From positions 1-12,504 of the forward strand of contig MERZ01000390.1 in NCBI GenBank assembly GCA_001770785.1: DNA of 12,504 nt, read 5' to 3'. Position numbers and translations under genes: made by a program. Shown in pieces: positions 1 through 8,451 of the stretch. The notes under the pieces are model-generated. The model did no database searches. It saw nothing but the letters and a program-made list of their open reading frames with translations, and had not been told where the DNA came from. This DNA comes from Burkholderiales bacterium RIFCSPHIGHO2_12_FULL_61_11 (GTDB lineage Bacteria > Pseudomonadota > Gammaproteobacteria > Burkholderiales > Burkholderiaceae_C). How positions within the stretch are numbered: position 1 is the stretch's first letter; each line of letters starts with the position of its first letter.

Positions 1-423
1 ATCGCGCAAGTGGTGCAGGCGATGGCGAAAGAGGCCGGTTTTGACGTCAAAATCCAGTCGACCGAATTTGCGACCTCGCTCAATCTGGCCGACAAAGGAG
101 AGTTTGATGCCTACATTCTGGCGTGGAGCGGTCGCGCTGATCCGGACGGGAATCTGTTCAGCTTTCACGGTTGCAAGCAGCCACTCAACTACGCGGGTTA
201 TTGCAAACCGGAGATTGACGAACTGTTGAACCGCTCGCGCAGTACCGCTGATCGCGCCGAGCGGACCAAGTTGTTCGAGCAAATCGCCGCCCAGGTCGGC
301 AAGGATCGCCCGGTCGTTTATCTGTTCCATCGCAACTGGCTGTGGGCATACAACAAGAAATTGACAGGTGTGCGCCCAATACCTGACGGCCTGATGCGCG
401 TGCAAGGTCTGCAGTTCAAGTAA
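1..423 (+). CDS. ABC transporter solute-binding protein, family 5 (C-terminal part)
   Basis: This is the last 140 residues of an extracytoplasmic solute-binding protein of the peptide/nickel/glutathione type (SBP family 5, DppA/GsiB-like). Its start and signal peptide lie upstream of the window. The visible part has the usual C-terminal course of the family: a segment with DAYILAWSGRADPDGN, a helix with PEIDELLNRSRS followed by RAERTKLFEQI, then a PVVYLFHRNWLWAY strand region, ending in GLQFK. Two cysteines (about residues 58 and 68 of the fragment, in HGCK and GYCK) are close enough to form a disulfide in the periplasm. The protein would bind the substrate and hand it to the two permeases encoded directly downstream. 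The ligand cannot be read from this fragment. The downstream gamma-glutamyltransferase suggests a gamma-glutamyl peptide or glutathione-like molecule, which is inference. Confidence 0.9.
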   Translation: MAQVVQAMAKEAGFDVKIQSTEFATSLNLADKGEFDAYILAWSGRADPDGNLFSFHGCKQPLNYAGYCKPEIDELLNRSRSTADRAERTKLFEQIAAQVGKDRPVVYLFHRNWLWAYNKKLTGVRPIPDGLMRVQGLQFK

Positions 424-431
424 ACCGTTAA

Positions 432-454
432 CCGGGCTTGCAGTGCAGGCCCGG
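432..454 (+). promoter_or_regulatory. Intercistronic hairpin after the binding-protein gene
   Basis: A near-perfect inverted repeat begins 8 bases after the binding-protein stop: CCGGGC (432-437), one T-G wobble, TGC, loop AGT, GCA, then GCCCGG (449-454). This is a 10-bp stem with a 3-base loop. No T-run follows, so a simple intrinsic terminator is unlikely. Hairpins at this place in binding-protein operons often protect the upstream mRNA end and leave the binding protein in excess over its permeases. That role is inferred here from position and shape. Confidence 0.6.
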
Positions 455-472
455 CTGCTCCCCGGAATCACC

Positions 473-1414
473 ATGTTTCGTTATCTCATCAAGCGGCTGG
501 CCGCCATCGTGCCGACGGTTTTCTTCGTCACGATCATTATTTTCGGGCTGCAGCAGCTATTGCCAGGCGACCCGGCCATCATGCTTGCCGGTGAAGAGCA
601 GGACCCGACTGTGATCGCTTACCTGCACAAGAAAATGCATCTCGACGAGCCGCTGCCGGTGCGTTATGCGTACTGGATCGGTGGCGTGTTCAAGGGCGAT
701 CTCGGTGAATCGCTGCGGATCCAGAAACCGGTACTCGAGCTGATTCAGGAAAAGCTGCCGGTCACGCTGGAGCTGGCAGCGATTGCCATGCTGATTGCGC
801 TGGTGATCGGCATTCCCGCCGGGATCATCTCGGCGGTCGCAAAGGATACGGTGTGGGATTACGCGGCCAACATCGTGGCGTTGTGGGGCTTGTCAACGCC
901 GAATTTCTGGCTTGGGATTTTGCTGATCCTGCTGTTCTCGGTGTCGCTCGGGTGGTTGCCCGCGTCCGGTTATGTGAGTCCATTTGAAGACCTGAAAGCC
1001 AATCTTGCGGCGATGATCATGCCCGCTTTCGTGCTCGGAAATGCAATTGCCGCGGTGCTGATGCGTCATACGCGCAGTGCCATGCTGCAGGTACTCAACG
1101 CGGACTACGTGCGCACCGCGCGCGCCAAGGGTCTCGGCGAACGCGCCGTCATACTCAAGCACGCGCTGCGCAATGCGCTGACACCGATCATCACGCTCGG
1201 CGCGCTGGAGTTCGGCACGCTGCTGTCGGGAGCGGTCCTGACGGAGCAGGTGTTTTCGATTCCCGGCTTCGGAAAATTGATCGTGGATGCGGTGTTCAAT
1301 CGCGACTATGCGGTGGTGCAAGGTGTGGTGTTGTTCACCTCGACGGTGTACATCGTGCTCAATTTGCTTGCCGATCTCGCCTACTTTTTCGTCAACCCGC
1401 GTCTGCGAGGATAG
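473..1414 (+). CDS. Peptide-type ABC transporter permease, DppB/GsiC family
   Basis: This is an inner-membrane permease subunit of 313 residues, the normal length for the DppB/OppB/GsiC group. It has a first membrane helix at about residues 8-28, the family sequence LPGDP at 30-34, several further hydrophobic helices between about 100 and 300, and the cytoplasmic EAA loop (DYVRTARAKG then RNALTP, residues 211-238) that contacts the ATPase. The tail VNPRLRG is typical. The ATG at 473 is chosen because the protein then begins MFRYLIKRL, the classic start of the family, with a weak GGA about 6 bases upstream. An in-frame GTG at 443 lies inside the preceding hairpin and would add ten unlikely residues. 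It is followed after 3 bases by the second permease, so the two are surely co-transcribed. The LPGDPAIMLAG region resembles the glutathione permease GsiC as I remember it, but the substrate is unproven. Confidence 0.93.
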   Translation: MFRYLIKRLAAIVPTVFFVTIIIFGLQQLLPGDPAIMLAGEEQDPTVIAYLHKKMHLDEPLPVRYAYWIGGVFKGDLGESLRIQKPVLELIQEKLPVTLELAAIAMLIALVIGIPAGIISAVAKDTVWDYAANIVALWGLSTPNFWLGILLILLFSVSLGWLPASGYVSPFEDLKANLAAMIMPAFVLGNAIAAVLMRHTRSAMLQVLNADYVRTARAKGLGERAVILKHALRNALTPIITLGALEFGTLLSGAVLTEQVFSIPGFGKLIVDAVFNRDYAVVQGVVLFTSTVYIVLNLLADLAYFFVNPRLRG

Positions 1415-1417
1415 TTC

Positions 1418-2302
1418 ATGCGCGCTGTTCCTGTTCAATTGAAACCGCAGTCCGAGCCGCGGGAACTCACTCCGGGGCGACGCGCATTGTTGCGCCTGTT
1501 GCGTCGCCGGGGCGCGATGCTCGGACTGGTGATTGTCATTTTCTTCGTCGTGATCGCCATCTTCGCGTCGAGCATCGCGCCGCAGGATCCGCTGTCGACC
1601 AGTTGGAGCGCAGTGCGTAAAGCGCCGAGCGCGCAATATCTGTTCGGCACCGACGAGATCGGCCGCGACGTGCTGTCGCGCGTCATCTGGGGCGCGCGGG
1701 CGTCGCTGCTGGCCGGCCTGGTGTCGGTCTGCATTGCGATGGCGTTCGGCGTGCCGATCGGTCTGCTTGCCGGCTACATGGACGGATGGGTGGATGGCCT
1801 GATTTCGCGTTTTACGGATTCGATGCTGGCGGTGCCTTTTCTGATTCTGGCGATCGCGCTGGCGGCTTTTCTCGGCCCGAGTCTGACCAATGCGATGATC
1901 GCGATCGGTGTGTCGGCAACGCCGATCTTCATCCGCCTGACGCGCGCGCAGGTGCTGTCGGTCAAGGTCGAGGATTATGTCGAAGCGGCGCGCGCCGTCG
2001 GTAACCCGCACTGGCGCATCGCGCTGCGGCATATCCTGCCCAACATTTTGCCGCCGCTGATCGTGCAGGCGACGCTGGCCATTGCCGCTGCCATCATCGC
2101 CGAGGCCAGCCTGTCCTTTCTCGGCCTGGGCCAGCAACCACCCGCACCAAGCTGGGGCAGCATGCTCAACACCGCCAAAAACTATGTTGACAATTCACCA
2201 TGGATGGCCATCTGGCCGGGGCTCTCGATCTTCTTGCTGGTGTTGTCGTTCAACCTGTTGGGCGACGGCTTGCGCGATGCACTCGATCCCAGGCACAAGT
2301 AA
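1418..2302 (+). CDS. Peptide-type ABC transporter permease, DppC/GsiD family
   Basis: This is the second inner-membrane permease subunit, 294 residues, forming a heterodimer with the product of the gene ending 3 bases upstream. A basic cytoplasmic N-terminus (about 1-33, many Arg) leads into helix 1 (about 34-54). The DppC signature FGTDEIGRDVLSR lies at 76-88, the EAA loop (DYVEAARAVGNPHWRI, then LPNILPP) at about 187-214, and SFLGLG followed by PSWG at 233-247. The C-terminus LGDGLRDALDPR is the usual ending. A good ribosome binding site, GAGG, ends 7 bases before the ATG and overlaps the end of the first permease gene. No ATP-binding subunit follows, so the ATPase gene or genes must lie upstream of the window or elsewhere. 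Confidence 0.94.
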   Translation: MRAVPVQLKPQSEPRELTPGRRALLRLLRRRGAMLGLVIVIFFVVIAIFASSIAPQDPLSTSWSAVRKAPSAQYLFGTDEIGRDVLSRVIWGARASLLAGLVSVCIAMAFGVPIGLLAGYMDGWVDGLISRFTDSMLAVPFLILAIALAAFLGPSLTNAMIAIGVSATPIFIRLTRAQVLSVKVEDYVEAARAVGNPHWRIALRHILPNILPPLIVQATLAIAAAIIAEASLSFLGLGQQPPAPSWGSMLNTAKNYVDNSPWMAIWPGLSIFLLVLSFNLLGDGLRDALDPRHK

Positions 2303-2313
2303 GCGCGTCTGCA

Positions 2314-2341
2314 GCCGCCATATAAACTGAACCGCGGCGGC
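2314..2341 (+). other. Small inverted repeat between permease and ggt genes
   Basis: GCCGCC (2314-2319) and GGCGGC (2336-2341) can pair as a 6-bp stem with a 16-base AT-richer loop containing TATAAA. It sits in the 86-base gap before the gamma-glutamyltransferase start. There is no T-run and no convincing -35 box at the right distance, so neither a terminator nor a promoter is claimed. Confidence 0.25.
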
Positions 2342-2388
2342 GCCGTGTGTGCGCAGCCCCCCATTCCTCTTTCCGAAAGTACCGTTCC

Positions 2389-3996
2389 ATGTTGCCATTC
2401 GACGCCCAACATTATCCTTACGCCTCACGCCGTAACGTCGTTTATGCGAATCGCGGCATGGTCGCAACCGCACAGCCGCTGGCGGCGCAGGCCGGCTTGC
2501 AGGTGCTGCAGGCGGGGGGTAATGCGATCGATGCGGCAGTGGCGACCGCGGCGGCGTTGTCGGTGGTGGAACCGACCGCCAATGGCATCGGCGGTGATGC
2601 GTTTGCGCTGGTCTGGCATGGCGGTCAGCTCCACGGACTCAACGCCAGCGGTCCCGCACCGCAGACGATGACGCGGGAGGCGCTCAGTGCCAGGAACATC
2701 ACCGAGATGCCAAAGTACGGCGCGCTGCCAGTCACCGTGCCCGGGACGCCGGCCGCATGGGTTGCGCTGTCGCAGCGCTTCGGCACACTGCCACTGACCA
2801 CCTCAATGGCCGGTGCGATCGAGTTGGCGCGCAATGGGTTCCCGGTCTCGCCCTCGGTGGCGTTCGCCTGGCAGGTTGCGACCAAGCTGTTGCGTGAGAA
2901 TTTGAAGGAAAGCCATTTTCAGCCGTGGTTCGACACCTTCGCCCCTGAGCGGGCGCCGCAGGCCGGCGAAATCTGGCGTTCGGCCGGACATGCGCAGACC
3001 CTGCAGTCGATCGCCGAGGACAAGGCTGAAGGTTTTTATCGCGGCCCGCTGGCAGAAAAGATTGCGTCGTTCGTGCAGTCAGCGGGCGGCTATCTGTCGG
3101 TGCAGGACCTGGGGCAGTATCAAGCTGAATGGGTCGATCCGATCAGCGTCAATTATCGCGGTTACGACGTGTGGGAAATTCCGCCGAGCGGTCACGGCCT
3201 GGTGGCGCTGATGGCGCTGAATATATTGAAGGGCTTCGATTTCAGCGATCGCGATTCGACTTTGACGCATCATCGCCAGATCGAGGCAATGAAGCTGGCA
3301 TTCGCCGATGGCCTGGCGCATATCGCCGACCCGCGCTCCATGCGGGTGTCGATCGCCGATCTGCTGTCGGATGCCTATGCGGACGAGCGCCGCGCGTTGA
3401 TTGGCGCGCAGGCCAGCATGCCAATGCCGGGCGAACCTTCACGCGGCGGCACCGTCTATCTGAGCACCGCCGACCATCAAGGCAACATGGTATCGATGAT
3501 CCAGAGTAATTACATGGGTTTCGGCTCTGGTTTGGTGGTGCCTGGAACCGGTATTGGACTGCACAATCGCGGAAATAATTTTTCGCTCGATCCGAAGCAT
3601 CCGAATTGTCTCGCCCCCGGCAAGAAACCGTACCACACCATCATTCCGGGCTTCCTCACCAAGGCTGGAAAGGCCGTCGGGCCGTTCGGCGTCATGGGGG
3701 GCTTCATGCAGCCGCAAGGGCATGTGCAGGTGGTCATGAACACCGTCGATTTTGGCCTGAATCCGCAGGCCTCGCTGGATGCGCCGCGCTGGGAGTGGGA
3801 GAGTGGCAACCGGGTCAATATCGAACGCTCGACGCCTGAGCATTTGTACCATGCGCTAGCGCGGCTTGGGCATGATGTGGCGTGGTCGAATAACCGGCTG
3901 GCGTTTGGACGCGGGCAGATTATCTGGCGCAATGAAGCGGGCGTGCTGTGCGGCGGAACTGAGCCACGTAGTGATGGCCAGATTGCGGCGTGGTGA
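2389..3996 (+). CDS. Gamma-glutamyltransferase family enzyme, YwrD-like, apparently cytoplasmic
   Basis: This is an N-terminal-nucleophile hydrolase of the gamma-glutamyltransferase family, 535 residues. Such enzymes are made as a precursor that cuts itself before a threonine, which then transfers or hydrolyses a gamma-glutamyl group. The large-subunit motif GGNAIDAAVATAAALSV is followed by EPTANGIGGDAF. The likely self-cleavage site is in RGGTVYLST, with the nucleophile Thr355 (codon 3451-3453), followed by NMVSMIQSNYMGFGSG and the C-terminal GGFMQPQGHVQV. The ATG at 2389 gives MLPFDAQHYPYASRRNVVYANRGMV, the usual beginning of this subgroup; an in-frame GTG at 2347 adds 14 residues with no homology I recognise. 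No signal peptide is visible, unlike periplasmic E. coli Ggt, so it probably acts inside the cell on what the adjoining transporter imports. The 86-base gap and same strand suggest one operon. The exact substrate is unknown; glutaryl- or cephalosporin-acylase activity is a known alternative in the superfamily. Confidence 0.9.
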   Translation: MLPFDAQHYPYASRRNVVYANRGMVATAQPLAAQAGLQVLQAGGNAIDAAVATAAALSVVEPTANGIGGDAFALVWHGGQLHGLNASGPAPQTMTREALSARNITEMPKYGALPVTVPGTPAAWVALSQRFGTLPLTTSMAGAIELARNGFPVSPSVAFAWQVATKLLRENLKESHFQPWFDTFAPERAPQAGEIWRSAGHAQTLQSIAEDKAEGFYRGPLAEKIASFVQSAGGYLSVQDLGQYQAEWVDPISVNYRGYDVWEIPPSGHGLVALMALNILKGFDFSDRDSTLTHHRQIEAMKLAFADGLAHIADPRSMRVSIADLLSDAYADERRALIGAQASMPMPGEPSRGGTVYLSTADHQGNMVSMIQSNYMGFGSGLVVPGTGIGLHNRGNNFSLDPKHPNCLAPGKKPYHTIIPGFLTKAGKAVGPFGVMGGFMQPQGHVQVVMNTVDFGLNPQASLDAPRWEWESGNRVNIERSTPEHLYHALARLGHDVAWSNNRLAFGRGQIIWRNEAGVLCGGTEPRSDGQIAAW

Positions 3997-4196
3997 TTGA
4001 GCCGATTGGACTCGCCGTAAAACGCTGTCATTTCGACCAGCATGTGCAGCAAATGCCAGGCTGCCAGCCCTGTGGCCGCGTCTTTCGGACCGGATGGCGT
4101 CACCCGCTGGCTAAAATTGAAAAGGCATGATGCTGATGACTGGCTTTTGCCCCGCTTCTCTAATCGGCGCCGATCCCCAAATGCATCGTTGCGATG
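3997..4196. other. Convergent intergenic spacer
   Basis: These 200 bases separate the 3' ends of the transporter/ggt unit (+) and the box operon (-). I see no convincing gene and no GC-rich stem followed by T-run on either strand. A perfect 12-base palindrome, ATCGGCGCCGAT, lies at 4163-4174, but with no loop or T-run it is not a usual terminator. Confidence 0.5.
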
Positions 4197-5714
4197 TCAA
4201 TTTTGCGGCTCATTGCCCCCTTCCTGATAGGACTGTTGGCGCAGCCAGGGGCTGACGCGATAGCGCTCACCACGGTAGAAACTGTCTAGCGCGTCGAGTA
4301 CTTGAACGACCGCTGTAGTGTTCCAACCCGCCAACCACTCGAAGGGCCCGGCTGGATAATTCACACCCAGCTTCATTGCGGCATTTGCGCCGTCGGGGGT
4401 GCAGACGCCTTGTTGCACGGCATCGGCGGCTTCGTTGATCAGCATCGCGAGGGTGCGTGCCACCACCAGGCCCGGCGCATCAGCGATGCGCTGCGGCTTG
4501 AAGCCAAAGGCGCCGAGCCAAAGCGTGGCGGCGCTCGTCCATGCCTGCGATGCGCGCAGCGAGGGTGCCCAGGCCAGCGTGATGTCATTTTCAGCAGACA
4601 GTGGCCGGTCAAATACGGCCACCTCCAGGCCCAGCTCCGAGGCGGTTCGACCGTCGGTCATCCGCAACTGGGAGCCGTCCACCTCCAGGCCGAGCCAATC
4701 GCTCCCCTCATGGCGCAGAAACGGTTGGCCGGTTTTTACCAGCGCCGCGACAAAACGATCAGCCAGCGGCCCTTGGCCATGCACGCGCAGCAGCTGGGCG
4801 GTTGGCGGCGGTATCGATTCGACGGTGGCGATCGCCGGTTTGGCAGCGCCATCCGGGTAATCGAAAAAGCCATGGCCTGACTTGCGCCCCAGCAGCCCGC
4901 CATCAACCAACTGGCGCTGCACCAGGGACGGTACAAAGCGCTTGTCAAAAAAGTTGGCCTCGTAAACCGACTGTGTCACCGAGAAATTGGTGTCATGGCC
5001 GATCAAGTCCATCAACTCGCACGGCCCCATGCGGAAACCCGCAGCGCGCAGGCAGGCATCGAGCACGGCGGGCGTGGCGGCTTGCTCCAACAGTAGCGCC
5101 AGCGTCTCGGCGTAATAGGGCCGGGCGATGCGGTTCACGATAAAGCCGGGCGTCGAACGCGCATGAACCGGCACCTTGCCCCAGACCTTGGACAACTCGA
5201 AGATTGCCGCGGCCACTGCCGGATCGGTCTGCAGGCCCGCTACCACCTCGACCAGCTTCATCAGGGGCACCGGGTTGAAGAAGTGCATGCCGACCAGCCG
5301 GCCCGGATGCCGCAGGCCGTTGGCGATCGCGGTGACCGAAATTGACGAAGTGTTGGTGGCCAGCACACAGTCGGCAGCCACGATCGCTTCGAGTTGCCCG
5401 AACAGGCCACGCTTGACATCAAGTTTCTCGACGATGGCTTCCACCACCAAGCGCACCGACGCCGCCGCGTCGAGCGAGCTGATCGACTCGATGCGCGACA
5501 GGGTCTGTGTCACGCCTTCAGCAGTCAGCTTGCCCTTGGCGAGCAGCCCCTCCAGGAGCCTGGCGAGCTTTTCCTTGGCCTCGGCGGCCGCGCCTTCGCG
5601 GCTGTCATAGAGCATCACGGCATGGCCGGCCTGTGCCGCCACCTGCGCGATGCCGACACCCATGATGCCCGCGCCGACCACCAGCAGTGGGGCGCCATTC
5701 AGTGTGTTTGTCAT
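4197..5714 (-). CDS. 3-hydroxyacyl-CoA dehydrogenase, PaaH-like (probable 3-hydroxyadipyl-CoA dehydrogenase)
   Basis: This is an NAD-dependent 3-hydroxyacyl-CoA dehydrogenase of 505 residues, about the length of PaaH-type enzymes and longer than single-domain HBDs. The Rossmann nucleotide site GAGIMGVG is at 14-21, NTSSIS at 121-126, and the catalytic His144 and Glu156 in GMHFFNPVP...LVEVV have the 12-residue spacing of the family. FIVNR follows at 191-195. A first 3HCDH C-terminal domain follows, and a second copy with PAGPFEWLAGW lies near the end. The ATG at 5714 shares a base with the boxA stop (TGATG) and has GGAG 8 bases upstream, so translation is coupled to boxA. The longer in-frame extension into boxA has no family resemblance. 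In this operon it most likely oxidises 3-hydroxyadipyl-CoA to 3-oxoadipyl-CoA, downstream of the Box ring-opening steps. That substrate is inferred from context. Confidence 0.9.
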   Translation of the reverse strand: MTNTLNGAPLLVVGAGIMGVGIAQVAAQAGHAVMLYDSREGAAAEAKEKLARLLEGLLAKGKLTAEGVTQTLSRIESISSLDAAASVRLVVEAIVEKLDVKRGLFGQLEAIVAADCVLATNTSSISVTAIANGLRHPGRLVGMHFFNPVPLMKLVEVVAGLQTDPAVAAAIFELSKVWGKVPVHARSTPGFIVNRIARPYYAETLALLLEQAATPAVLDACLRAAGFRMGPCELMDLIGHDTNFSVTQSVYEANFFDKRFVPSLVQRQLVDGGLLGRKSGHGFFDYPDGAAKPAIATVESIPPPTAQLLRVHGQGPLADRFVAALVKTGQPFLRHEGSDWLGLEVDGSQLRMTDGRTASELGLEVAVFDRPLSAENDITLAWAPSLRASQAWTSAATLWLGAFGFKPQRIADAPGLVVARTLAMLINEAADAVQQGVCTPDGANAAMKLGVNYPAGPFEWLAGWNTTAVVQVLDALDSFYRGERYRVSPWLRQQSYQEGGNEPQN

Positions 5715-6991
5715 CAGTAGGTCTCCAGGTGCAGACGACCTTCTTGTCTGAGCGCCGTGCCAACGGTGTCCCAGGACAGGCCAGACTGTTGCGCCACGTC
5801 GTGCAGCGCCAGGACCACGCCTTCTTCCATGCTCTTGAGTCCGCAAACGTAGAAGTAGCTGTTCGGCTCATTGAGCAAGAGGCCGAGGTCGGCCGCACGT
5901 TCGCGCATGACGTCCTGCACATGGCGCTTGGGTTGCCCCGGTGTACGCGAGAAGGCGAAGTTGATGTCGATGAAATCCTTGGGCAGGCTTTGCAGCGGCC
6001 CGAAGTAGGGCAACTCTTCTTTCGTGCGCGCGCCGAAGAACAGCATCAGCTTGCCGCCCTCGAACTTGCCGGACTGGCGCAGTCGGCGCCGCCATTCGGT
6101 CATGGCCCGCATCGGCGCGCTGCCAGTGCCGGTGCAGATCATCACGATGTTGGAGCGCGGGTGGTTCGGCATCAGGAAGCTGGTTCCGAACGGGCCGATC
6201 ACCTGCACTTTGTCGCCCACCTGCAGGTCGCACATGTAGTTCGAGGCCACGCCGCGCTCCGGCTGGCCCTGGTGGTCTTGCAGCACGCGCTTGATGGTGA
6301 GCGACAGGTTGTTGTAGCCGGGCCGCTCGCCGTTGCGCGGGCTGGCAATCGAGTATTGGCGCGCAAAGTGCGGCTTGCCGTTGGCGTCCACGCCGGGCGG
6401 AATGATGCCGATCGACTGGCCTTCGAGCACCGGGAACGGCATGGCGCCAAAGTCCAGCACGAGGTGGTGAGTGTCGTATTCGTGGCCCACCGCCGTCACG
6501 CGCACATTGCCTGCCACGGTGGCGCTGATCGACTTCCCGGCGGCCTTCGGTCCGTAGAGATTGGTGTAGGGGTGCGCCGCCGACCAGGGCGGCAGCGTGG
6601 CGCCGTACTGGGCGCTATTGAAGCTGGTTTCGCCGCTGGCGGCGGCTGGCAGCGCCGGCGCTGCAGGCAGCTCCACGGGCAACGCATCAGCGGCCACGCC
6701 TTCGGCCGCAAGCTGCTCAGGCGTCAACTCGGGCGGCAGCTCATCCCAGCCCAATTGGTCCAGCAGGCTGTAGGCCTTGATGCGCGGCATGGTGCGCCAG
6801 TTGTCAATCGAGCCGGTCGGACACGGGGCTATGCAGTCCATGCATAGATTGCATTTTTCGGCATCGACCACGTAGTTGCGCGCGTCATGGGTGATCGCAG
6901 CCACCGGGCAGATGGCCTCGCAGGTGTTGCAGCGGATGCATATCTCGGGGTCGATCAGGTGCTGCTTGATGGCGTGCGCGCTCATGTCCAT
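5714..6991 (-). CDS. boxA: Benzoyl-CoA 2,3-epoxidase reductase component BoxA
   Basis: BoxA takes electrons from NADPH through FAD and two [4Fe-4S] clusters and delivers them to the diiron epoxidase BoxB. At 425 residues it has the expected order. The N-terminal ferredoxin domain has Cys18, 21, 24, 28 ([12 protein letters not shown]) and Cys47, 50, 53, 57 ([12 protein letters not shown]). An Ala/Pro-rich linker at about 85-140 follows, then an FNR-type domain with the FAD motif RQYS (211-214) and the NADPH motif ICTGTGSAP (285-293). [13 protein letters not shown] and a C-terminal ETY complete it. The start is the ATG at 6991, 14 bases after the boxB stop. A second ATG two codons inside (6985) is nearly as good, and neither has a strong ribosome binding site, so translation may depend on coupling from boxB. 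Its last codons contain the ribosome binding site for the next gene. Confidence 0.96.
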   Translation of the reverse strand: MDMSAHAIKQHLIDPEICIRCNTCEAICPVAAITHDARNYVVDAEKCNLCMDCIAPCPTGSIDNWRTMPRIKAYSLLDQLGWDELPPELTPEQLAAEGVAADALPVELPAAPALPAAASGETSFNSAQYGATLPPWSAAHPYTNLYGPKAAGKSISATVAGNVRVTAVGHEYDTHHLVLDFGAMPFPVLEGQSIGIIPPGVDANGKPHFARQYSIASPRNGERPGYNNLSLTIKRVLQDHQGQPERGVASNYMCDLQVGDKVQVIGPFGTSFLMPNHPRSNIVMICTGTGSAPMRAMTEWRRRLRQSGKFEGGKLMLFFGARTKEELPYFGPLQSLPKDFIDINFAFSRTPGQPKRHVQDVMRERAADLGLLLNEPNSYFYVCGLKSMEEGVVLALHDVAQQSGLSWDTVGTALRQEGRLHLETY

Positions 6992-7005
6992 GACAGTCGC
7001 CAGGA

Positions 7006-8433
<1,428 letters not shown>

Positions 8434-8451
8434 CGTGCTCTCCTTGATTTG

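Noticed and set aside
893..2137. 414-codon open frame on the - strand across the two permease genes
   Set aside because: It is rich in Arg, His and Gln with no recognisable domain and lies opposite two clear permeases; it is an antisense shadow of GC-biased codons.
2347..2388. GTG start adding 14 residues to the gamma-glutamyltransferase
   Set aside because: The ATG at 2389 begins the family-like N-terminus; the added residues look like translated leader and no ribosome binding site precedes the GTG.
4163..4174. 12-base perfect palindrome as a terminator for the convergent operons
   Set aside because: It has no loop and no T-run on either strand; a palindrome this short is expected now and then in GC-rich DNA.
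5715..5846. 44-residue N-terminal extension of the 3-hydroxyacyl-CoA dehydrogenase
   Set aside because: It would overlap the end of boxA, is Arg/Gly-rich without homology, and the inner ATG at 5714 has a good ribosome binding site and puts the Rossmann motif at the usual distance.
5687..6847. 386-codon open frame on the + strand opposite boxA
   Set aside because: It has low-complexity His/Arg/Ala composition and no motif, while the opposite strand carries complete Fe-S and flavin motifs of BoxA.
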